DNA from: Photobacterium sanctipauli
GTDB taxonomy: Bacteria > Pseudomonadota > Gammaproteobacteria > Enterobacterales > Vibrionaceae
Length of the DNA: 64,000 nucleotides
Direction: 5' to 3'
Assembly (NCBI RefSeq): GCF_003026495.1
Contig: NZ_PYMA01000002.1
Location: forward strand, 496,001 to 560,000
Positions 15,046 through 22,264 of the stretch are shown one piece after another. A model generated the notes under the pieces. It was given only the letters and a program-made list of their open reading frames with translations, made no database searches and was not told the DNA's origin. Positions within the stretch are counted from its first letter, which is position 1. Each line of letters starts with the position of its first letter. Position numbers and translations under genes: made by a program.

Positions 15046-17124
15046 TTACAACTCGATAGTGACAGTTTCGCCGTCAACGGTCAGTTCAAGCGCGTTGCCT
15101 TCAATCTTGTGAGACACTTCAACCTGTTCGCCGCCGTTCTTGTTAGGAACAAGCAGGGTTAGGATGTTGTGCTCTTTAGCGGCACCGAACTCAACTTCAA
15201 CGTGACGGTGGATCTCTAGATCCTTGTACTCGTATGGGTCAACTTCGCCGAAACCTTCAATGTTCTTAACAGAAAGGATATTGTTTGCAGACTCGTTGAT
15301 GAAGTTCACGTCTAGGTGCGCTTTTTCACCACAGATAGTGAACGACTGGTCAGCCACTTCATTAGCAAACGTTGTGTGCATCAGCCAAGTCATGTCTTTC
15401 TCTTCGGATAGAGAAGCCTTGTCCTGCATGACGAATACTTTGCCCTGGACGAACCAGATTTTACGCTTGTAAGACTCGATTTCAGGTACGAAGTGCTTGT
15501 ATGAAGCCGTTGCATCACCTTCAACCATCTTCACATCAGACTCAGTGTCGTAACCTGTGATGTTACCACCAGCTTCGATACAGAAGCGGTCTTGATGACC
15601 CTCGTAGCCTGTATTCTTGTTCTCGCCGTACTGGCCTTTGCCACCAAATAGTGGAAGGTTCTTCGAGAATGTTTGACGACGCCACTTGGTGTGCATGTCA
15701 ACACCGAAACCGCCGTAGTAACCCGTAATTGCTGCTAGCGTTTCACCGAAAGCGTGCAGGGTGAATGCATTCTGGTCACCGTGAGAGTGGCTGATCGAGC
15801 CAAACGGTGAACACTTGAAGACCATGTGAATGTGGTTGTCACGCTCGGTCATCTTGTTGTGGAATGCAGCCCAACCTGTAATTGGGAAGACTTTCAACAA
15901 CGGATCATTGGATGGTGCTTGCTCTTCTGGCGCATCCCAAAGGATGTTGAAGCGAAGATCGTCGTAACCGAAGTCCCACCAACCATAGTTGTAGAACTTA
16001 GTGTGTGCTTCCGTATCACGGCCTTTCAGCTGGTTGTAGTACCAAACGTATTCTGGCTTTTGGTTAACACCCGCGTAGTGCTTGATGTTGTAAGCCAGTT
16101 TTAGGCCAGGGAAATCACCGATTGATGATTGGTCACAGAAGCTCGCACGCTTGGAGTGAACAGGCATACAGTAAAGCGGGAAGTCACCGGTGTTTTCGTA
16201 GAATGTCTTGTTGAACATGTCTACGCCACAGTAGGCCTTCAATAGATCGAATGCTTCACCTAGGAATGCCGTTTGGGTATTCCAATAGTCAGGGCCTTCA
16301 GCCCAGCCACCGTCTTCACCACCCCATGGCGGGTAGTGTACAGCGTAGTACTCTAACGCGTATGCGATGTATTCGCCGGCTTTCGGGTGATCGTGGTATA
16401 GCGCGATACAAGTTGGGATAATAGCAGAGGAGATAGAACGCACACCGTGGCTGTTTAGTGGGTTGTTCAATAGGTCAACCGTCACTTTTAGGTGGTGCAT
16501 GATCTCGTCAAGACGCTCAATAAGAGCATCTTGAACTTGCTGGCGCTCTTCATCAGTAAAGTATGCGTGAAGCCAGTCGTAACCCCAAGCCATTGCTGCA
16601 ATAACACGGAATGCGGCTTCATCGTTGTAACCACGAGAAGTCACGCCTTCTGGATCGTAAGTAGACAGTTTTAGTGTCCAAGCTTTTGCTTTAGCAATAA
16701 GCGCTTCGTCTTCTTTTACGATACCCGCGATAGCCAAGTTACGGGTTGCGTTAAGTGCCATCTGGCAATCAACGTACATTTGACGCCAGTACGGACGCCA
16801 TAGTGATGCCTTACCTACCGTTTCTTCCGGGTAAGGCTGAGGCTCTTCAAACGGCGCTGTATCTAGAAACTTAGCCGTAGAATTGTTGAAGAAGTCATCA
16901 AACATGCAGAAAGATTCATCTGCCTTCACATTCGCTTTGAATTCTTCTAGATCTTTGGCCTGAACAAGCAGGCGAGGGCGCGCTTCGCTCAGGTTATCTA
17001 GGAATGATAGGTCGAAGTCACGCTTTTGAACTTCGATAGGGAGTAGGTCTACAAGGTTACCGGCTGAAGTGTCGTTCTCCAGCTTCATCTTCCTGATCGC
17101 ATCAAGAGACTTTTGGTTGCTCAT
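15046..17124 (-). CDS. Oligoalginate lyase, PL15-like (heparinase II/III fold)
   Basis: This 692-residue cytoplasmic enzyme has an N-terminal alpha/alpha toroid (about residues 100-390) and a C-terminal beta-sandwich. NSHGVRSIS near residue 250 and GGEDGGWAEGPDYWN near 285 supply the conserved His and Tyr expected for beta-elimination. SHSHGDQNAFTLHAFGE in the second domain carries the conserved histidines of the metal site. The layout fits exolytic PL15 enzymes such as Vibrio OalA and Agrobacterium Atu3025, which cut alginate oligomers to unsaturated monomers. PL17 is the main alternative. No signal peptide is present. I chose the ATG at 17124 (MSNQKSLDA) over a longer frame starting at 17187, which lacks a ribosome binding site. 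No other alginate gene is in the window. Confidence 0.82.
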   Translation of the reverse strand: MSNQKSLDAIRKMKLENDTSAGNLVDLLPIEVQKRDFDLSFLDNLSEARPRLLVQAKDLEEFKANVKADESFCMFDDFFNNSTAKFLDTAPFEEPQPYPEETVGKASLWRPYWRQMYVDCQMALNATRNLAIAGIVKEDEALIAKAKAWTLKLSTYDPEGVTSRGYNDEAAFRVIAAMAWGYDWLHAYFTDEERQQVQDALIERLDEIMHHLKVTVDLLNNPLNSHGVRSISSAIIPTCIALYHDHPKAGEYIAYALEYYAVHYPPWGGEDGGWAEGPDYWNTQTAFLGEAFDLLKAYCGVDMFNKTFYENTGDFPLYCMPVHSKRASFCDQSSIGDFPGLKLAYNIKHYAGVNQKPEYVWYYNQLKGRDTEAHTKFYNYGWWDFGYDDLRFNILWDAPEEQAPSNDPLLKVFPITGWAAFHNKMTERDNHIHMVFKCSPFGSISHSHGDQNAFTLHAFGETLAAITGYYGGFGVDMHTKWRRQTFSKNLPLFGGKGQYGENKNTGYEGHQDRFCIEAGGNITGYDTESDVKMVEGDATASYKHFVPEIESYKRKIWFVQGKVFVMQDKASLSEEKDMTWLMHTTFANEVADQSFTICGEKAHLDVNFINESANNILSVKNIEGFGEVDPYEYKDLEIHRHVEVEFGAAKEHNILTLLVPNKNGGEQVEVSHKIEGNALELTVDGETVTIEL

Positions 17125-17349
17125 ACTAACTCGCTTATGTCGTATTGATTGGGGATTACAAATTCTATAAGCCTTATTGTAATACAATAATAAAAATAAA
17201 CGCGAATCTTAATCGAAAATTTATGGTGATTTCGTGACATCTGCCTCAGTCAACACGCCAAAGGTTGAGCATATGTAACATCAAGGTAAGTGTAATGTTT
17301 TATTGGTGGCTTGGTTAATACAGGGGTGAGTAATATTGATAGTAGTGAT

Positions 17350-17380
17350 GATCAATCGAGCGATGGCGACTCGATTGATC
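17350..17380. terminator. Hairpin downstream of the PanE-like gene
   Basis: GATCAATCGAG and CTCGATTGATC form a perfect 11-bp stem with a nine-base loop in the 294-base gap between panE-like and alginate lyase genes. There is no T-run, so the terminator call is tentative. Confidence 0.45.
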
Positions 17381-17418
17381 ACAGCATTATTAGAAGTGGT
17401 AGGTAGGGAGAGGGCTGA

Positions 17419-18348
17419 CTAACTCACGATAGCTTTATTGATAAAACACAACTGCTGATAGAGCGCTTCTGTTTTTGGCATCTTTATGTTTTGTTCTGCT
17501 GCGATATCAAGGGCATTCTTATACATGTATTGCAGTTCAAGCTCTCGGCCATTGCGTTTGTCGAGTAGCATACTGGTCAGATAGGGCTTCATCTTGGCGG
17601 TATTGGTAAGCATGGTTTCAATGAGATCGATTTCTAGCTCGGTATCACTTGAGCGGGCAGCAGCTTTGACTTCCAGCATGATATCCCTTGCCAGCTCGAC
17701 GATCTCCGGGCATTGCATCATCTGGGCGGTGTCAGTATCGAGTACCGCTGAGAGACCGTTAAACGGTGCATTCCAGAGCAACTTTTTCCAGCGTGCAGCG
17801 AAGATGTTGTCTTCAACATCGACTTCGATGCCACTTTGGCGAAAGTCTTCAGCGAGCTGGCTCAATGCAGGTAGTCCCGTTTCGCCGTGCATGCCTAGGG
17901 TAATTCGGCCATAGTCGAGGTGATGAATGTGGCCGGGTCCAAGCTTGTTTGAGCAGATAAAGCACAAGCCACCACCAACATAAGGAAGCTCAAGTTGTTG
18001 GGCTAATTCTTGTTCGGCACCGATACCATTTTGTAGCAGTACCACGAGCGTATCAGGCTTAAGCAGGGGTTGGATAAGAGAAGCCAAATGTTGGTTTTGG
18101 GTGGTTTTTAGCGCCACTAGAACAACATCCACTTTGGGCATTTGAGCTGTTGACTGATAAGCCTGAAGCTGGTCGGCAGCAATTGAGAAATCGCCATAGT
18201 GGGAGTCAACGGTTAAACCCTGTTGGCACACATGATCATAGTCACTATGAAATAGGAAATGTACGCTATTTCCGCCATGATGTAATCGCGCGCCATAATA
18301 GCCACCAATCGCCCCAGTGCCGATCACCGCGTAAGTTTTGCTCTCCAT
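17419..18348 (-). CDS. 2-dehydropantoate 2-reductase family protein (PanE/ApbA)
   Basis: The 309-residue protein starts with the Rossmann NADPH loop VIGTGAIGGYYGARL. The C-terminal helical domain contains the conserved KLLWNAPFN segment, with the lysine expected to be catalytic. PanE reduces ketopantoate to pantoate for pantothenate synthesis. Many genomes carry extra ApbA-family members of unknown substrate, and this may be one. The ATG at 18348 has GGAAG at a good distance; the longer frame to 18441 is not supported. It stands between an alginate lyase and a TetR gene on the same strand but with separate spacing. I leave out the symbol because the housekeeping role is unproven. Confidence 0.85.
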   Translation of the reverse strand: MESKTYAVIGTGAIGGYYGARLHHGGNSVHFLFHSDYDHVCQQGLTVDSHYGDFSIAADQLQAYQSTAQMPKVDVVLVALKTTQNQHLASLIQPLLKPDTLVVLLQNGIGAEQELAQQLELPYVGGGLCFICSNKLGPGHIHHLDYGRITLGMHGETGLPALSQLAEDFRQSGIEVDVEDNIFAARWKKLLWNAPFNGLSAVLDTDTAQMMQCPEIVELARDIMLEVKAAARSSDTELEIDLIETMLTNTAKMKPYLTSMLLDKRNGRELELQYMYKNALDIAAEQNIKMPKTEALYQQLCFINKAIVS

Positions 18349-18522
18349 CTGCTTTACTTCCATGCTAATTATTATTTGTTTAGATAATGTACATGATTTG
18401 TTATGGAGGTGGCTATCGTTCTCTATGTAAACTGAATTCATCCAGTGATGTTATTCACAACTCATTGTTTCACCTGGCTACTATTATACTCATGCAACTT
18501 GCAGTAGCTTGGTGGTACTGCG

Positions 18523-19113
18523 CTAGTCTTGTCGCAGGGCAGCAAGCAAAGTTTGAGTGGCTGCGTCTACATGCGCATTAATCTGTATTTGACTTGGTTT
18601 TGCCATGCCCATTAATACTTCGCCACGAAGTGCAAGCAACATCCCCGTCCATAGCCGAATAGGGGATTCAGGTTCCTGAATGTTCAGTCGTTCACTAAAG
18701 AAGCGGAATAAGCGGTCATGAGTTTCATTGGGGCCAACAGATTGAAAACTTTCGAGGATCTCTGGTGCTTTGGCGCTTTCAGCAACCAACAAGCGATAAG
18801 TTGCCAAGTGTTCGTCTGAAAGATGGAAGGTAATGAAGTCACGAGCAAAGTCTGTGAGGGCTTGCTTGGGATCTGAATTGTTCAGGTGTTCAAGAAAGCC
18901 CTCATCAGGCTGTTCACCAATATGCCTTAATGTAGCTTGGAACAAGTCAATCTTTGAAGGGTAATAGCGGTAAACCGTTTGTTTGGTCATTTGTGCGTGA
19001 GCGGCAATTTTATCCATATTCGCAAGTACATAGCCATCAGAAAGGAACACATCCTGCGCACTAGCCAAGATCGCTTTGCGTTTTTTCTCTCTGTTTTGTT
19101 CAATTTTACTCAA
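18523..19113 (-). CDS. TetR family transcriptional regulator
   Basis: The product has 196 residues with a TetR N-terminal helix-turn-helix (about 10-56), including AAHAQMTKQTVYRYYPSK, and a variable C-terminal ligand domain. The start is a TTG at 19113 (MSKIEQ). It is divergent from an EamA permease and a TsaA-type gene. The gap holds three copies of an inverted repeat, ATCATAC-N6-GTATGAT or close variants, which are the likely operators. The regulator probably represses itself and the permease gene until an inducer binds. Confidence 0.9.
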   Translation of the reverse strand: MSKIEQNREKKRKAILASAQDVFLSDGYVLANMDKIAAHAQMTKQTVYRYYPSKIDLFQATLRHIGEQPDEGFLEHLNNSDPKQALTDFARDFITFHLSDEHLATYRLLVAESAKAPEILESFQSVGPNETHDRLFRFFSERLNIQEPESPIRLWTGMLLALRGEVLMGMAKPSQIQINAHVDAATQTLLAALRQD

Positions 19114-19141
19114 CTTGCTTTACCCATATCTAACACCATGA

Positions 19142-19163
19142 AAATCATACTATACGGTATGGT
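19142..19163. promoter_or_regulatory. TetR operator 1 (imperfect)
   Basis: AATCATAC-N6-GTATGGTT, an imperfect copy of the repeat at 19269, lies 30 bases upstream of the TetR start and probably gives autoregulation. Confidence 0.6.
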
Positions 19164-19220
19164 TTATTTTGGTGCAATCCAACGATCATCTAAATCGCTT
19201 CAAGCGCAGCACAAAACAAG

Positions 19221-19240
19221 ATCATACTTGTAGGTATGAT
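19221..19240. promoter_or_regulatory. TetR operator 2
   Basis: ATCATAC-N6-GTATGAT is an inverted repeat in the middle of the divergent region. A TTGACA -35-like hexamer follows at 19246. Confidence 0.65.
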
Positions 19241-19268
19241 TTTTGTTGACAATCATTCTCAAATATAA

Positions 19269-19290
19269 AATCATACTTGTGAGTATGATT
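19269..19290. promoter_or_regulatory. TetR operator 3
   Basis: AATCATAC-N6-GTATGATT is a perfect inverted repeat placed about 20 bases after the TTGACA at 19246. It therefore overlaps the likely -10 region of the permease promoter. Confidence 0.7.
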
Positions 19291-19316
19291 TGTGTTAAAG
19301 CAACGTGGAGAGGATG

Positions 19317-20198
19317 ATGACAACAACAATCATGAATGTAATGAGTCAAAAAAGTGCACGGACAACAGGGGTATTTATTACCTTGCTGGGCGCTTTGTTG
19401 ATGAGCCTGGATCCTATTTTTATTCGCTTTTCTGGTGTGAGTGGGTTTGATACGGCGTTTTTATTCGGTCTATTTACTGCTATTTCGATGCCTATGTGTA
19501 TCCAGCTGCTGGACAAGCGCGGTCTTGTTACTGCGGTAAGGGAAAGTGGCTGGCAAGTTCTGTTATCTGGCTTATTGATGTTGGGTAGTGCTGCTGGCTT
19601 AGTGTTGAGTATTACTTATACCTCAATTGCGAATACCTTTGTGATTTTGAGCGCAGCCCCGGCCTTGGCGGCGGTATTTAGCCGAATTTTCTTGGGTGAG
19701 GTAACCAAGCGCTCAACATGGATAGCCATTGCCAGTGTCATGGTGGGGATCGCCATTGTCGTATCTGGCTCATTTAAGTCAGGCAATCTATTGGGTGATG
19801 GCCTTGCTTTGTTTGCGGTGGTTTGCCTGGCGTTAAACCAAACTCAGCTACGTAAATACCAGCATGTAAGCCGAATGGCCAGTGTCGGGTTTGGTGGGCT
19901 GTTTCTGGCATTAGCGATGCTGTTTGTCGCCTCGCCATCTGAATACAGTGTGAGCACATGGTTGGTGATGGGTGTTATGGGGTTATTCACCGCTCCTTTT
20001 GGGCGTGTGCTTTCGCAAGTAGCAACCCGATATATCACTGCACCGGAAGTTGGCATGATCTTGATGATTGAAACGGTCTTGGCACCTGTTTGGGCATATG
20101 CATTCTTTGATGAAGTTCCCCCTGTCGCCAGCATGATTGGTGGCTCCATCATCTTAGTCACCATTTTTATCTACGCATTTTCAATGACGAAGGAGTAA
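19317..20198 (+). CDS. EamA/DMT family permease under TetR control
   Basis: This 293-residue ten-helix protein has two EamA repeats; the first begins GVFITLLGALLMSLDPIFIR. It is not closely similar to the three permeases at 4.7-10 kb. GGAG at 19307 is six bases before the ATG at 19317, which I prefer over the GTG at 19305 and the ATG at 19314. The divergent TetR regulator suggests inducible export or uptake of a small molecule. The downstream TsaA-family gene is four bases away and probably cotranscribed. Confidence 0.87.
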   Translation: MTTTIMNVMSQKSARTTGVFITLLGALLMSLDPIFIRFSGVSGFDTAFLFGLFTAISMPMCIQLLDKRGLVTAVRESGWQVLLSGLLMLGSAAGLVLSITYTSIANTFVILSAAPALAAVFSRIFLGEVTKRSTWIAIASVMVGIAIVVSGSFKSGNLLGDGLALFAVVCLALNQTQLRKYQHVSRMASVGFGGLFLALAMLFVASPSEYSVSTWLVMGVMGLFTAPFGRVLSQVATRYITAPEVGMILMIETVLAPVWAYAFFDEVPPVASMIGGSIILVTIFIYAFSMTKE

Positions 20199-20201
20199 AC
20201 A

Positions 20202-20600
20202 ATGACAACTGAACTTAACTTTATTGGTGCAATCAGCACGCCATACACCGAGATTCACCAATGCCCGAACAATATTCAATTTGATGGTCCTTTGTGTGAA
20301 GTCACTCTATATGATGAGTTCAAGGAAGGGCTGACAGGGCTAGAAGATGGCCAGCAAGTACTGATCTTGTATTGGCTTTACGATGCGAATAGAGCAGCGG
20401 TGAAACAACCAACATGCAGGGCTGGGGTGGAGAAAGGGACTTTTGCGTTGCGATCGCCCCATCGACCTAATCCGATTGGAGCTGCTGTGCTTACGATAGA
20501 AAAGCGAGAAGAGGGCAGGTTAACCGTACGAGGACTGGATTGTTTGAATGGTACAAAAGTTATCGATATCAAGCCCGCGATTTATCGTGAGTTGCTCTAA
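20202..20600 (+). CDS. TsaA-like domain protein (TrmO/YaeB family)
   Basis: This 132-residue protein has the family signature RSPHRPNPIG near residues 84-93 and a final CLNGTKVIDIKP strand. TrmO methylates N6 of threonylcarbamoyladenosine in tRNA using SAM. Full-length TrmO has an extra C-terminal domain (about 235 residues in E. coli), so this short form is a single-domain relative like archaeal VirR/MJ1583 types. It follows the permease by three bases. Why a tRNA-modifying type domain should be coregulated with a TetR-controlled permease is unclear; a small-molecule methyltransferase role is possible. Confidence 0.8.
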   Translation: MTTELNFIGAISTPYTEIHQCPNNIQFDGPLCEVTLYDEFKEGLTGLEDGQQVLILYWLYDANRAAVKQPTCRAGVEKGTFALRSPHRPNPIGAAVLTIEKREEGRLTVRGLDCLNGTKVIDIKPAIYRELL

Positions 20601-20639
20601 AGCTGTTCATTAAGAAAAGTGCGTAAAGATACGCTCGCT

Positions 20640-20685
20640 AAAAAAAGCCTTCGCGTAGCCTAGTTACCCTAAACGATAGCGAAGG
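20640..20685 (-). terminator. Leftward intrinsic terminator A
   Basis: On the minus strand CCTTCGC pairs with GCGAAGG over a 24-base loop and is followed by a run of seven T. No protein gene is upstream on that strand. Confidence 0.6.
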
Positions 20686-20830
20686 TACCATATGTGGTGA
20701 AAGCCTAATGCAAGGATTTATCTGAATGTTCAGATCGGATGAGCTTGAATAGGCATCATAGTGAAAGTGAATATTTTAAGAAAGATAAATGATGTCGGCA
20801 GTATTGAAGGTGCTGATAAGCATTTTTCTA
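20640..20830 (-). ncRNA. Candidate small RNA A
   Basis: A TATACT hexamer on the minus strand near 20830 could be a -10 box, and the terminator at 20640-20685 would end an RNA of about 180 bases. The last part reads ATTAGGCT, about 17 bases, then CCTTCGCT, a pattern shared with candidate B. This is a suggestion only; no known family was recognised. Confidence 0.3.
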
Positions 20831-20902
20831 TAGTATAGATGTGCCTTTTTGCTGTGACTGCTGGCTTGGCGATATAAAGTTTCATTTGTAAGTAAATCAA
20901 CC

Positions 20903-20934
20903 AAAAAAAGCCTTCGTTGCAAAGCAGCGAAGGC
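20903..20934 (-). terminator. Leftward intrinsic terminator B
   Basis: On the minus strand GCCTTCGCTGC pairs with GCAACGAAGGC (one G-T pair) over a three-base loop and is followed by seven T. It has the form of a strong Rho-independent terminator. Confidence 0.75.
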
Positions 20935-21050
20935 AAATGGTCGTTGAATATAGCCTAATAGAAAGGCCGTTTTGCAAATAAAAGCAGCAATTAAGTTGCC
21001 GACATTCAAGTTTAAGCAAAAGGATTGCCAAGACGAGATATAACAAATAT
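20903..21050 (-). ncRNA. Candidate small RNA B
   Basis: The strong leftward terminator at 20903-20934 implies a transcript from further right, yet no believable gene lies there on the minus strand. The 3' part shares ATTAGGCT followed by CCTTCGCT with candidate A. The 5' end is a guess. Confidence 0.35.
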
Positions 21051-21433
21051 TACTTGGTAACGGAGGATATCGATAGATAAAACTTATAAACATATTCATT
21101 ATTTTATAAGAGAAAAGTTATATAAGTATCATTAACCCAATAAATAATATGGCTTTATTGATGAATATTGCATCTTAGCGGAATAGCGGTAAAGACTGTT
21201 TTTATCAATATCTCTATTTATCGTGGGGATATTAACTGGATATAACATGATGTTTATTATGGTTATTAACTGTTTATTTTATTAGTAGATATTCTTGAAA
21301 AGACAAAATTGAATTTTTGTTTTTAGAATGAAGGTCAGAGTTTTTACATAAAGAAATTTGCTTGGCACACCTTTCTCAAATTCCCTGCATATTATTTGAT
21401 AAGCGGTAATGTGTGGTATGGGAGTCATGGCCA

Positions 21434-22264
21434 ATGAAGGCTTTTTTTGAGGTACATTTACGGTTAGTTATTACGGTTTGGGTGATCTTACTATCCGTGC
21501 TTGGTTTGCTTTACCTCATGAACTATATGAAGTTTGATAGCTTAATGTCTCAAGTGGTGTCATCTAAACTCGATGTCATCTCATCCTCGTTAGATACATC
21601 GATTAAGCGTGTTGAGCGCTTAGGTATGCCGCTCCAGTCTGCGAGTAACCTAAAAGACAGCTTTGATAGGGCGAGAGAGCGGGAGGCCAATGTACAAGCC
21701 ATCACTTTAATCGATAAGAACGGCACGCCTATTATCCAGTCCTACGCTGAACAACAAGTGCTGACTGAGAGTAGTATTATCCCCCCCCTTCCAGAAAGTG
21801 TTATTCGCCGGGCGCTTCGCTCGAATGAGCCTAATTGGGTGTTAAGTACAGAAACTAAATTATTCAGTGGCTTACAGATAAAAGATAGTTTTAATCAATT
21901 GGCAGGGAGTATTGTTATTGAGTATGACAAGTCAGGTCTATACGGGTTATATGCCGTTGTACGACTTCACTTGCTAGAAGCCACGGTGGTTATTTTTCTA
22001 TTTACCGCTTTGATTGTGTTATTAGCCATTCGTTTTGGGTTTGGTGATATTACCAGCGTGATCAAGCTTATTCATGGCTATTCATCTGAGGCGTCCCAAA
22101 AGCCAGAGAAAATGCCTGCTGGCGAAATGACGAGAAACTTTGCTGATCAAATCGAACAAAGCGAAAAAATGAAAAGCTATGTTTCTGGTGAAATAGAAAA
22201 ACTTCAAGACATGGCTGCAAGCCAGACAAATAACAAAAAAGAAACATCGCTAGAGGTGAAATAA
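21434..22264 (+). CDS. Membrane protein with periplasmic sensor-like domain
   Basis: This 276-residue protein has a membrane helix at about 10-32, a periplasmic domain of about 145 residues, a second helix at about 179-200, then a hydrophilic cytoplasmic tail rich in charged residues. This is the topology of a bacterial sensor without any output domain: no kinase, cyclase or methyl-accepting region follows. The ATG at 21434 has GGGAG nine bases upstream. Its stop overlaps the start of the next gene (TAATG), and that gene has a similar N-terminal arrangement. It starts the long rightward array that leads into the T6SS. The family is not recognised. Confidence 0.75.
   Translation: MKAFFEVHLRLVITVWVILLSVLGLLYLMNYMKFDSLMSQVVSSKLDVISSSLDTSIKRVERLGMPLQSASNLKDSFDRAREREANVQAITLIDKNGTPIIQSYAEQQVLTESSIIPPLPESVIRRALRSNEPNWVLSTETKLFSGLQIKDSFNQLAGSIVIEYDKSGLYGLYAVVRLHLLEATVVIFLFTALIVLLAIRFGFGDITSVIKLIHGYSSEASQKPEKMPAGEMTRNFADQIEQSEKMKSYVSGEIEKLQDMAASQTNNKKETSLEVK

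Larger units (their letters stand above)
20601..21433. other. Long non-coding region with two leftward terminators
   Basis: This 833-base gap holds no convincing protein gene. Two intrinsic terminators read on the minus strand lie at 20640-20685 and 20903-20934. The rest, especially 21060-21360, is very AT-rich. It also contains the promoter of the sensor/T6SS array that starts at 21434. Confidence 0.6.

Noticed and set aside
20776-21099. A 107-codon leftward frame in the non-coding region
   Set aside because: It runs straight through the strong terminator at 20903-20934, has no ribosome binding site, and has unlikely composition. A small RNA explains the terminator better.
21363-21378. Sigma-54-like sequence (TGGCAC, five bases, TCTCA) upstream of the sensor/T6SS array
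   Set aside because: Spacing is right, but the invariant -12 GC reads TC. Without that base the match is not convincing, though T6SS arrays can be sigma-54 dependent.
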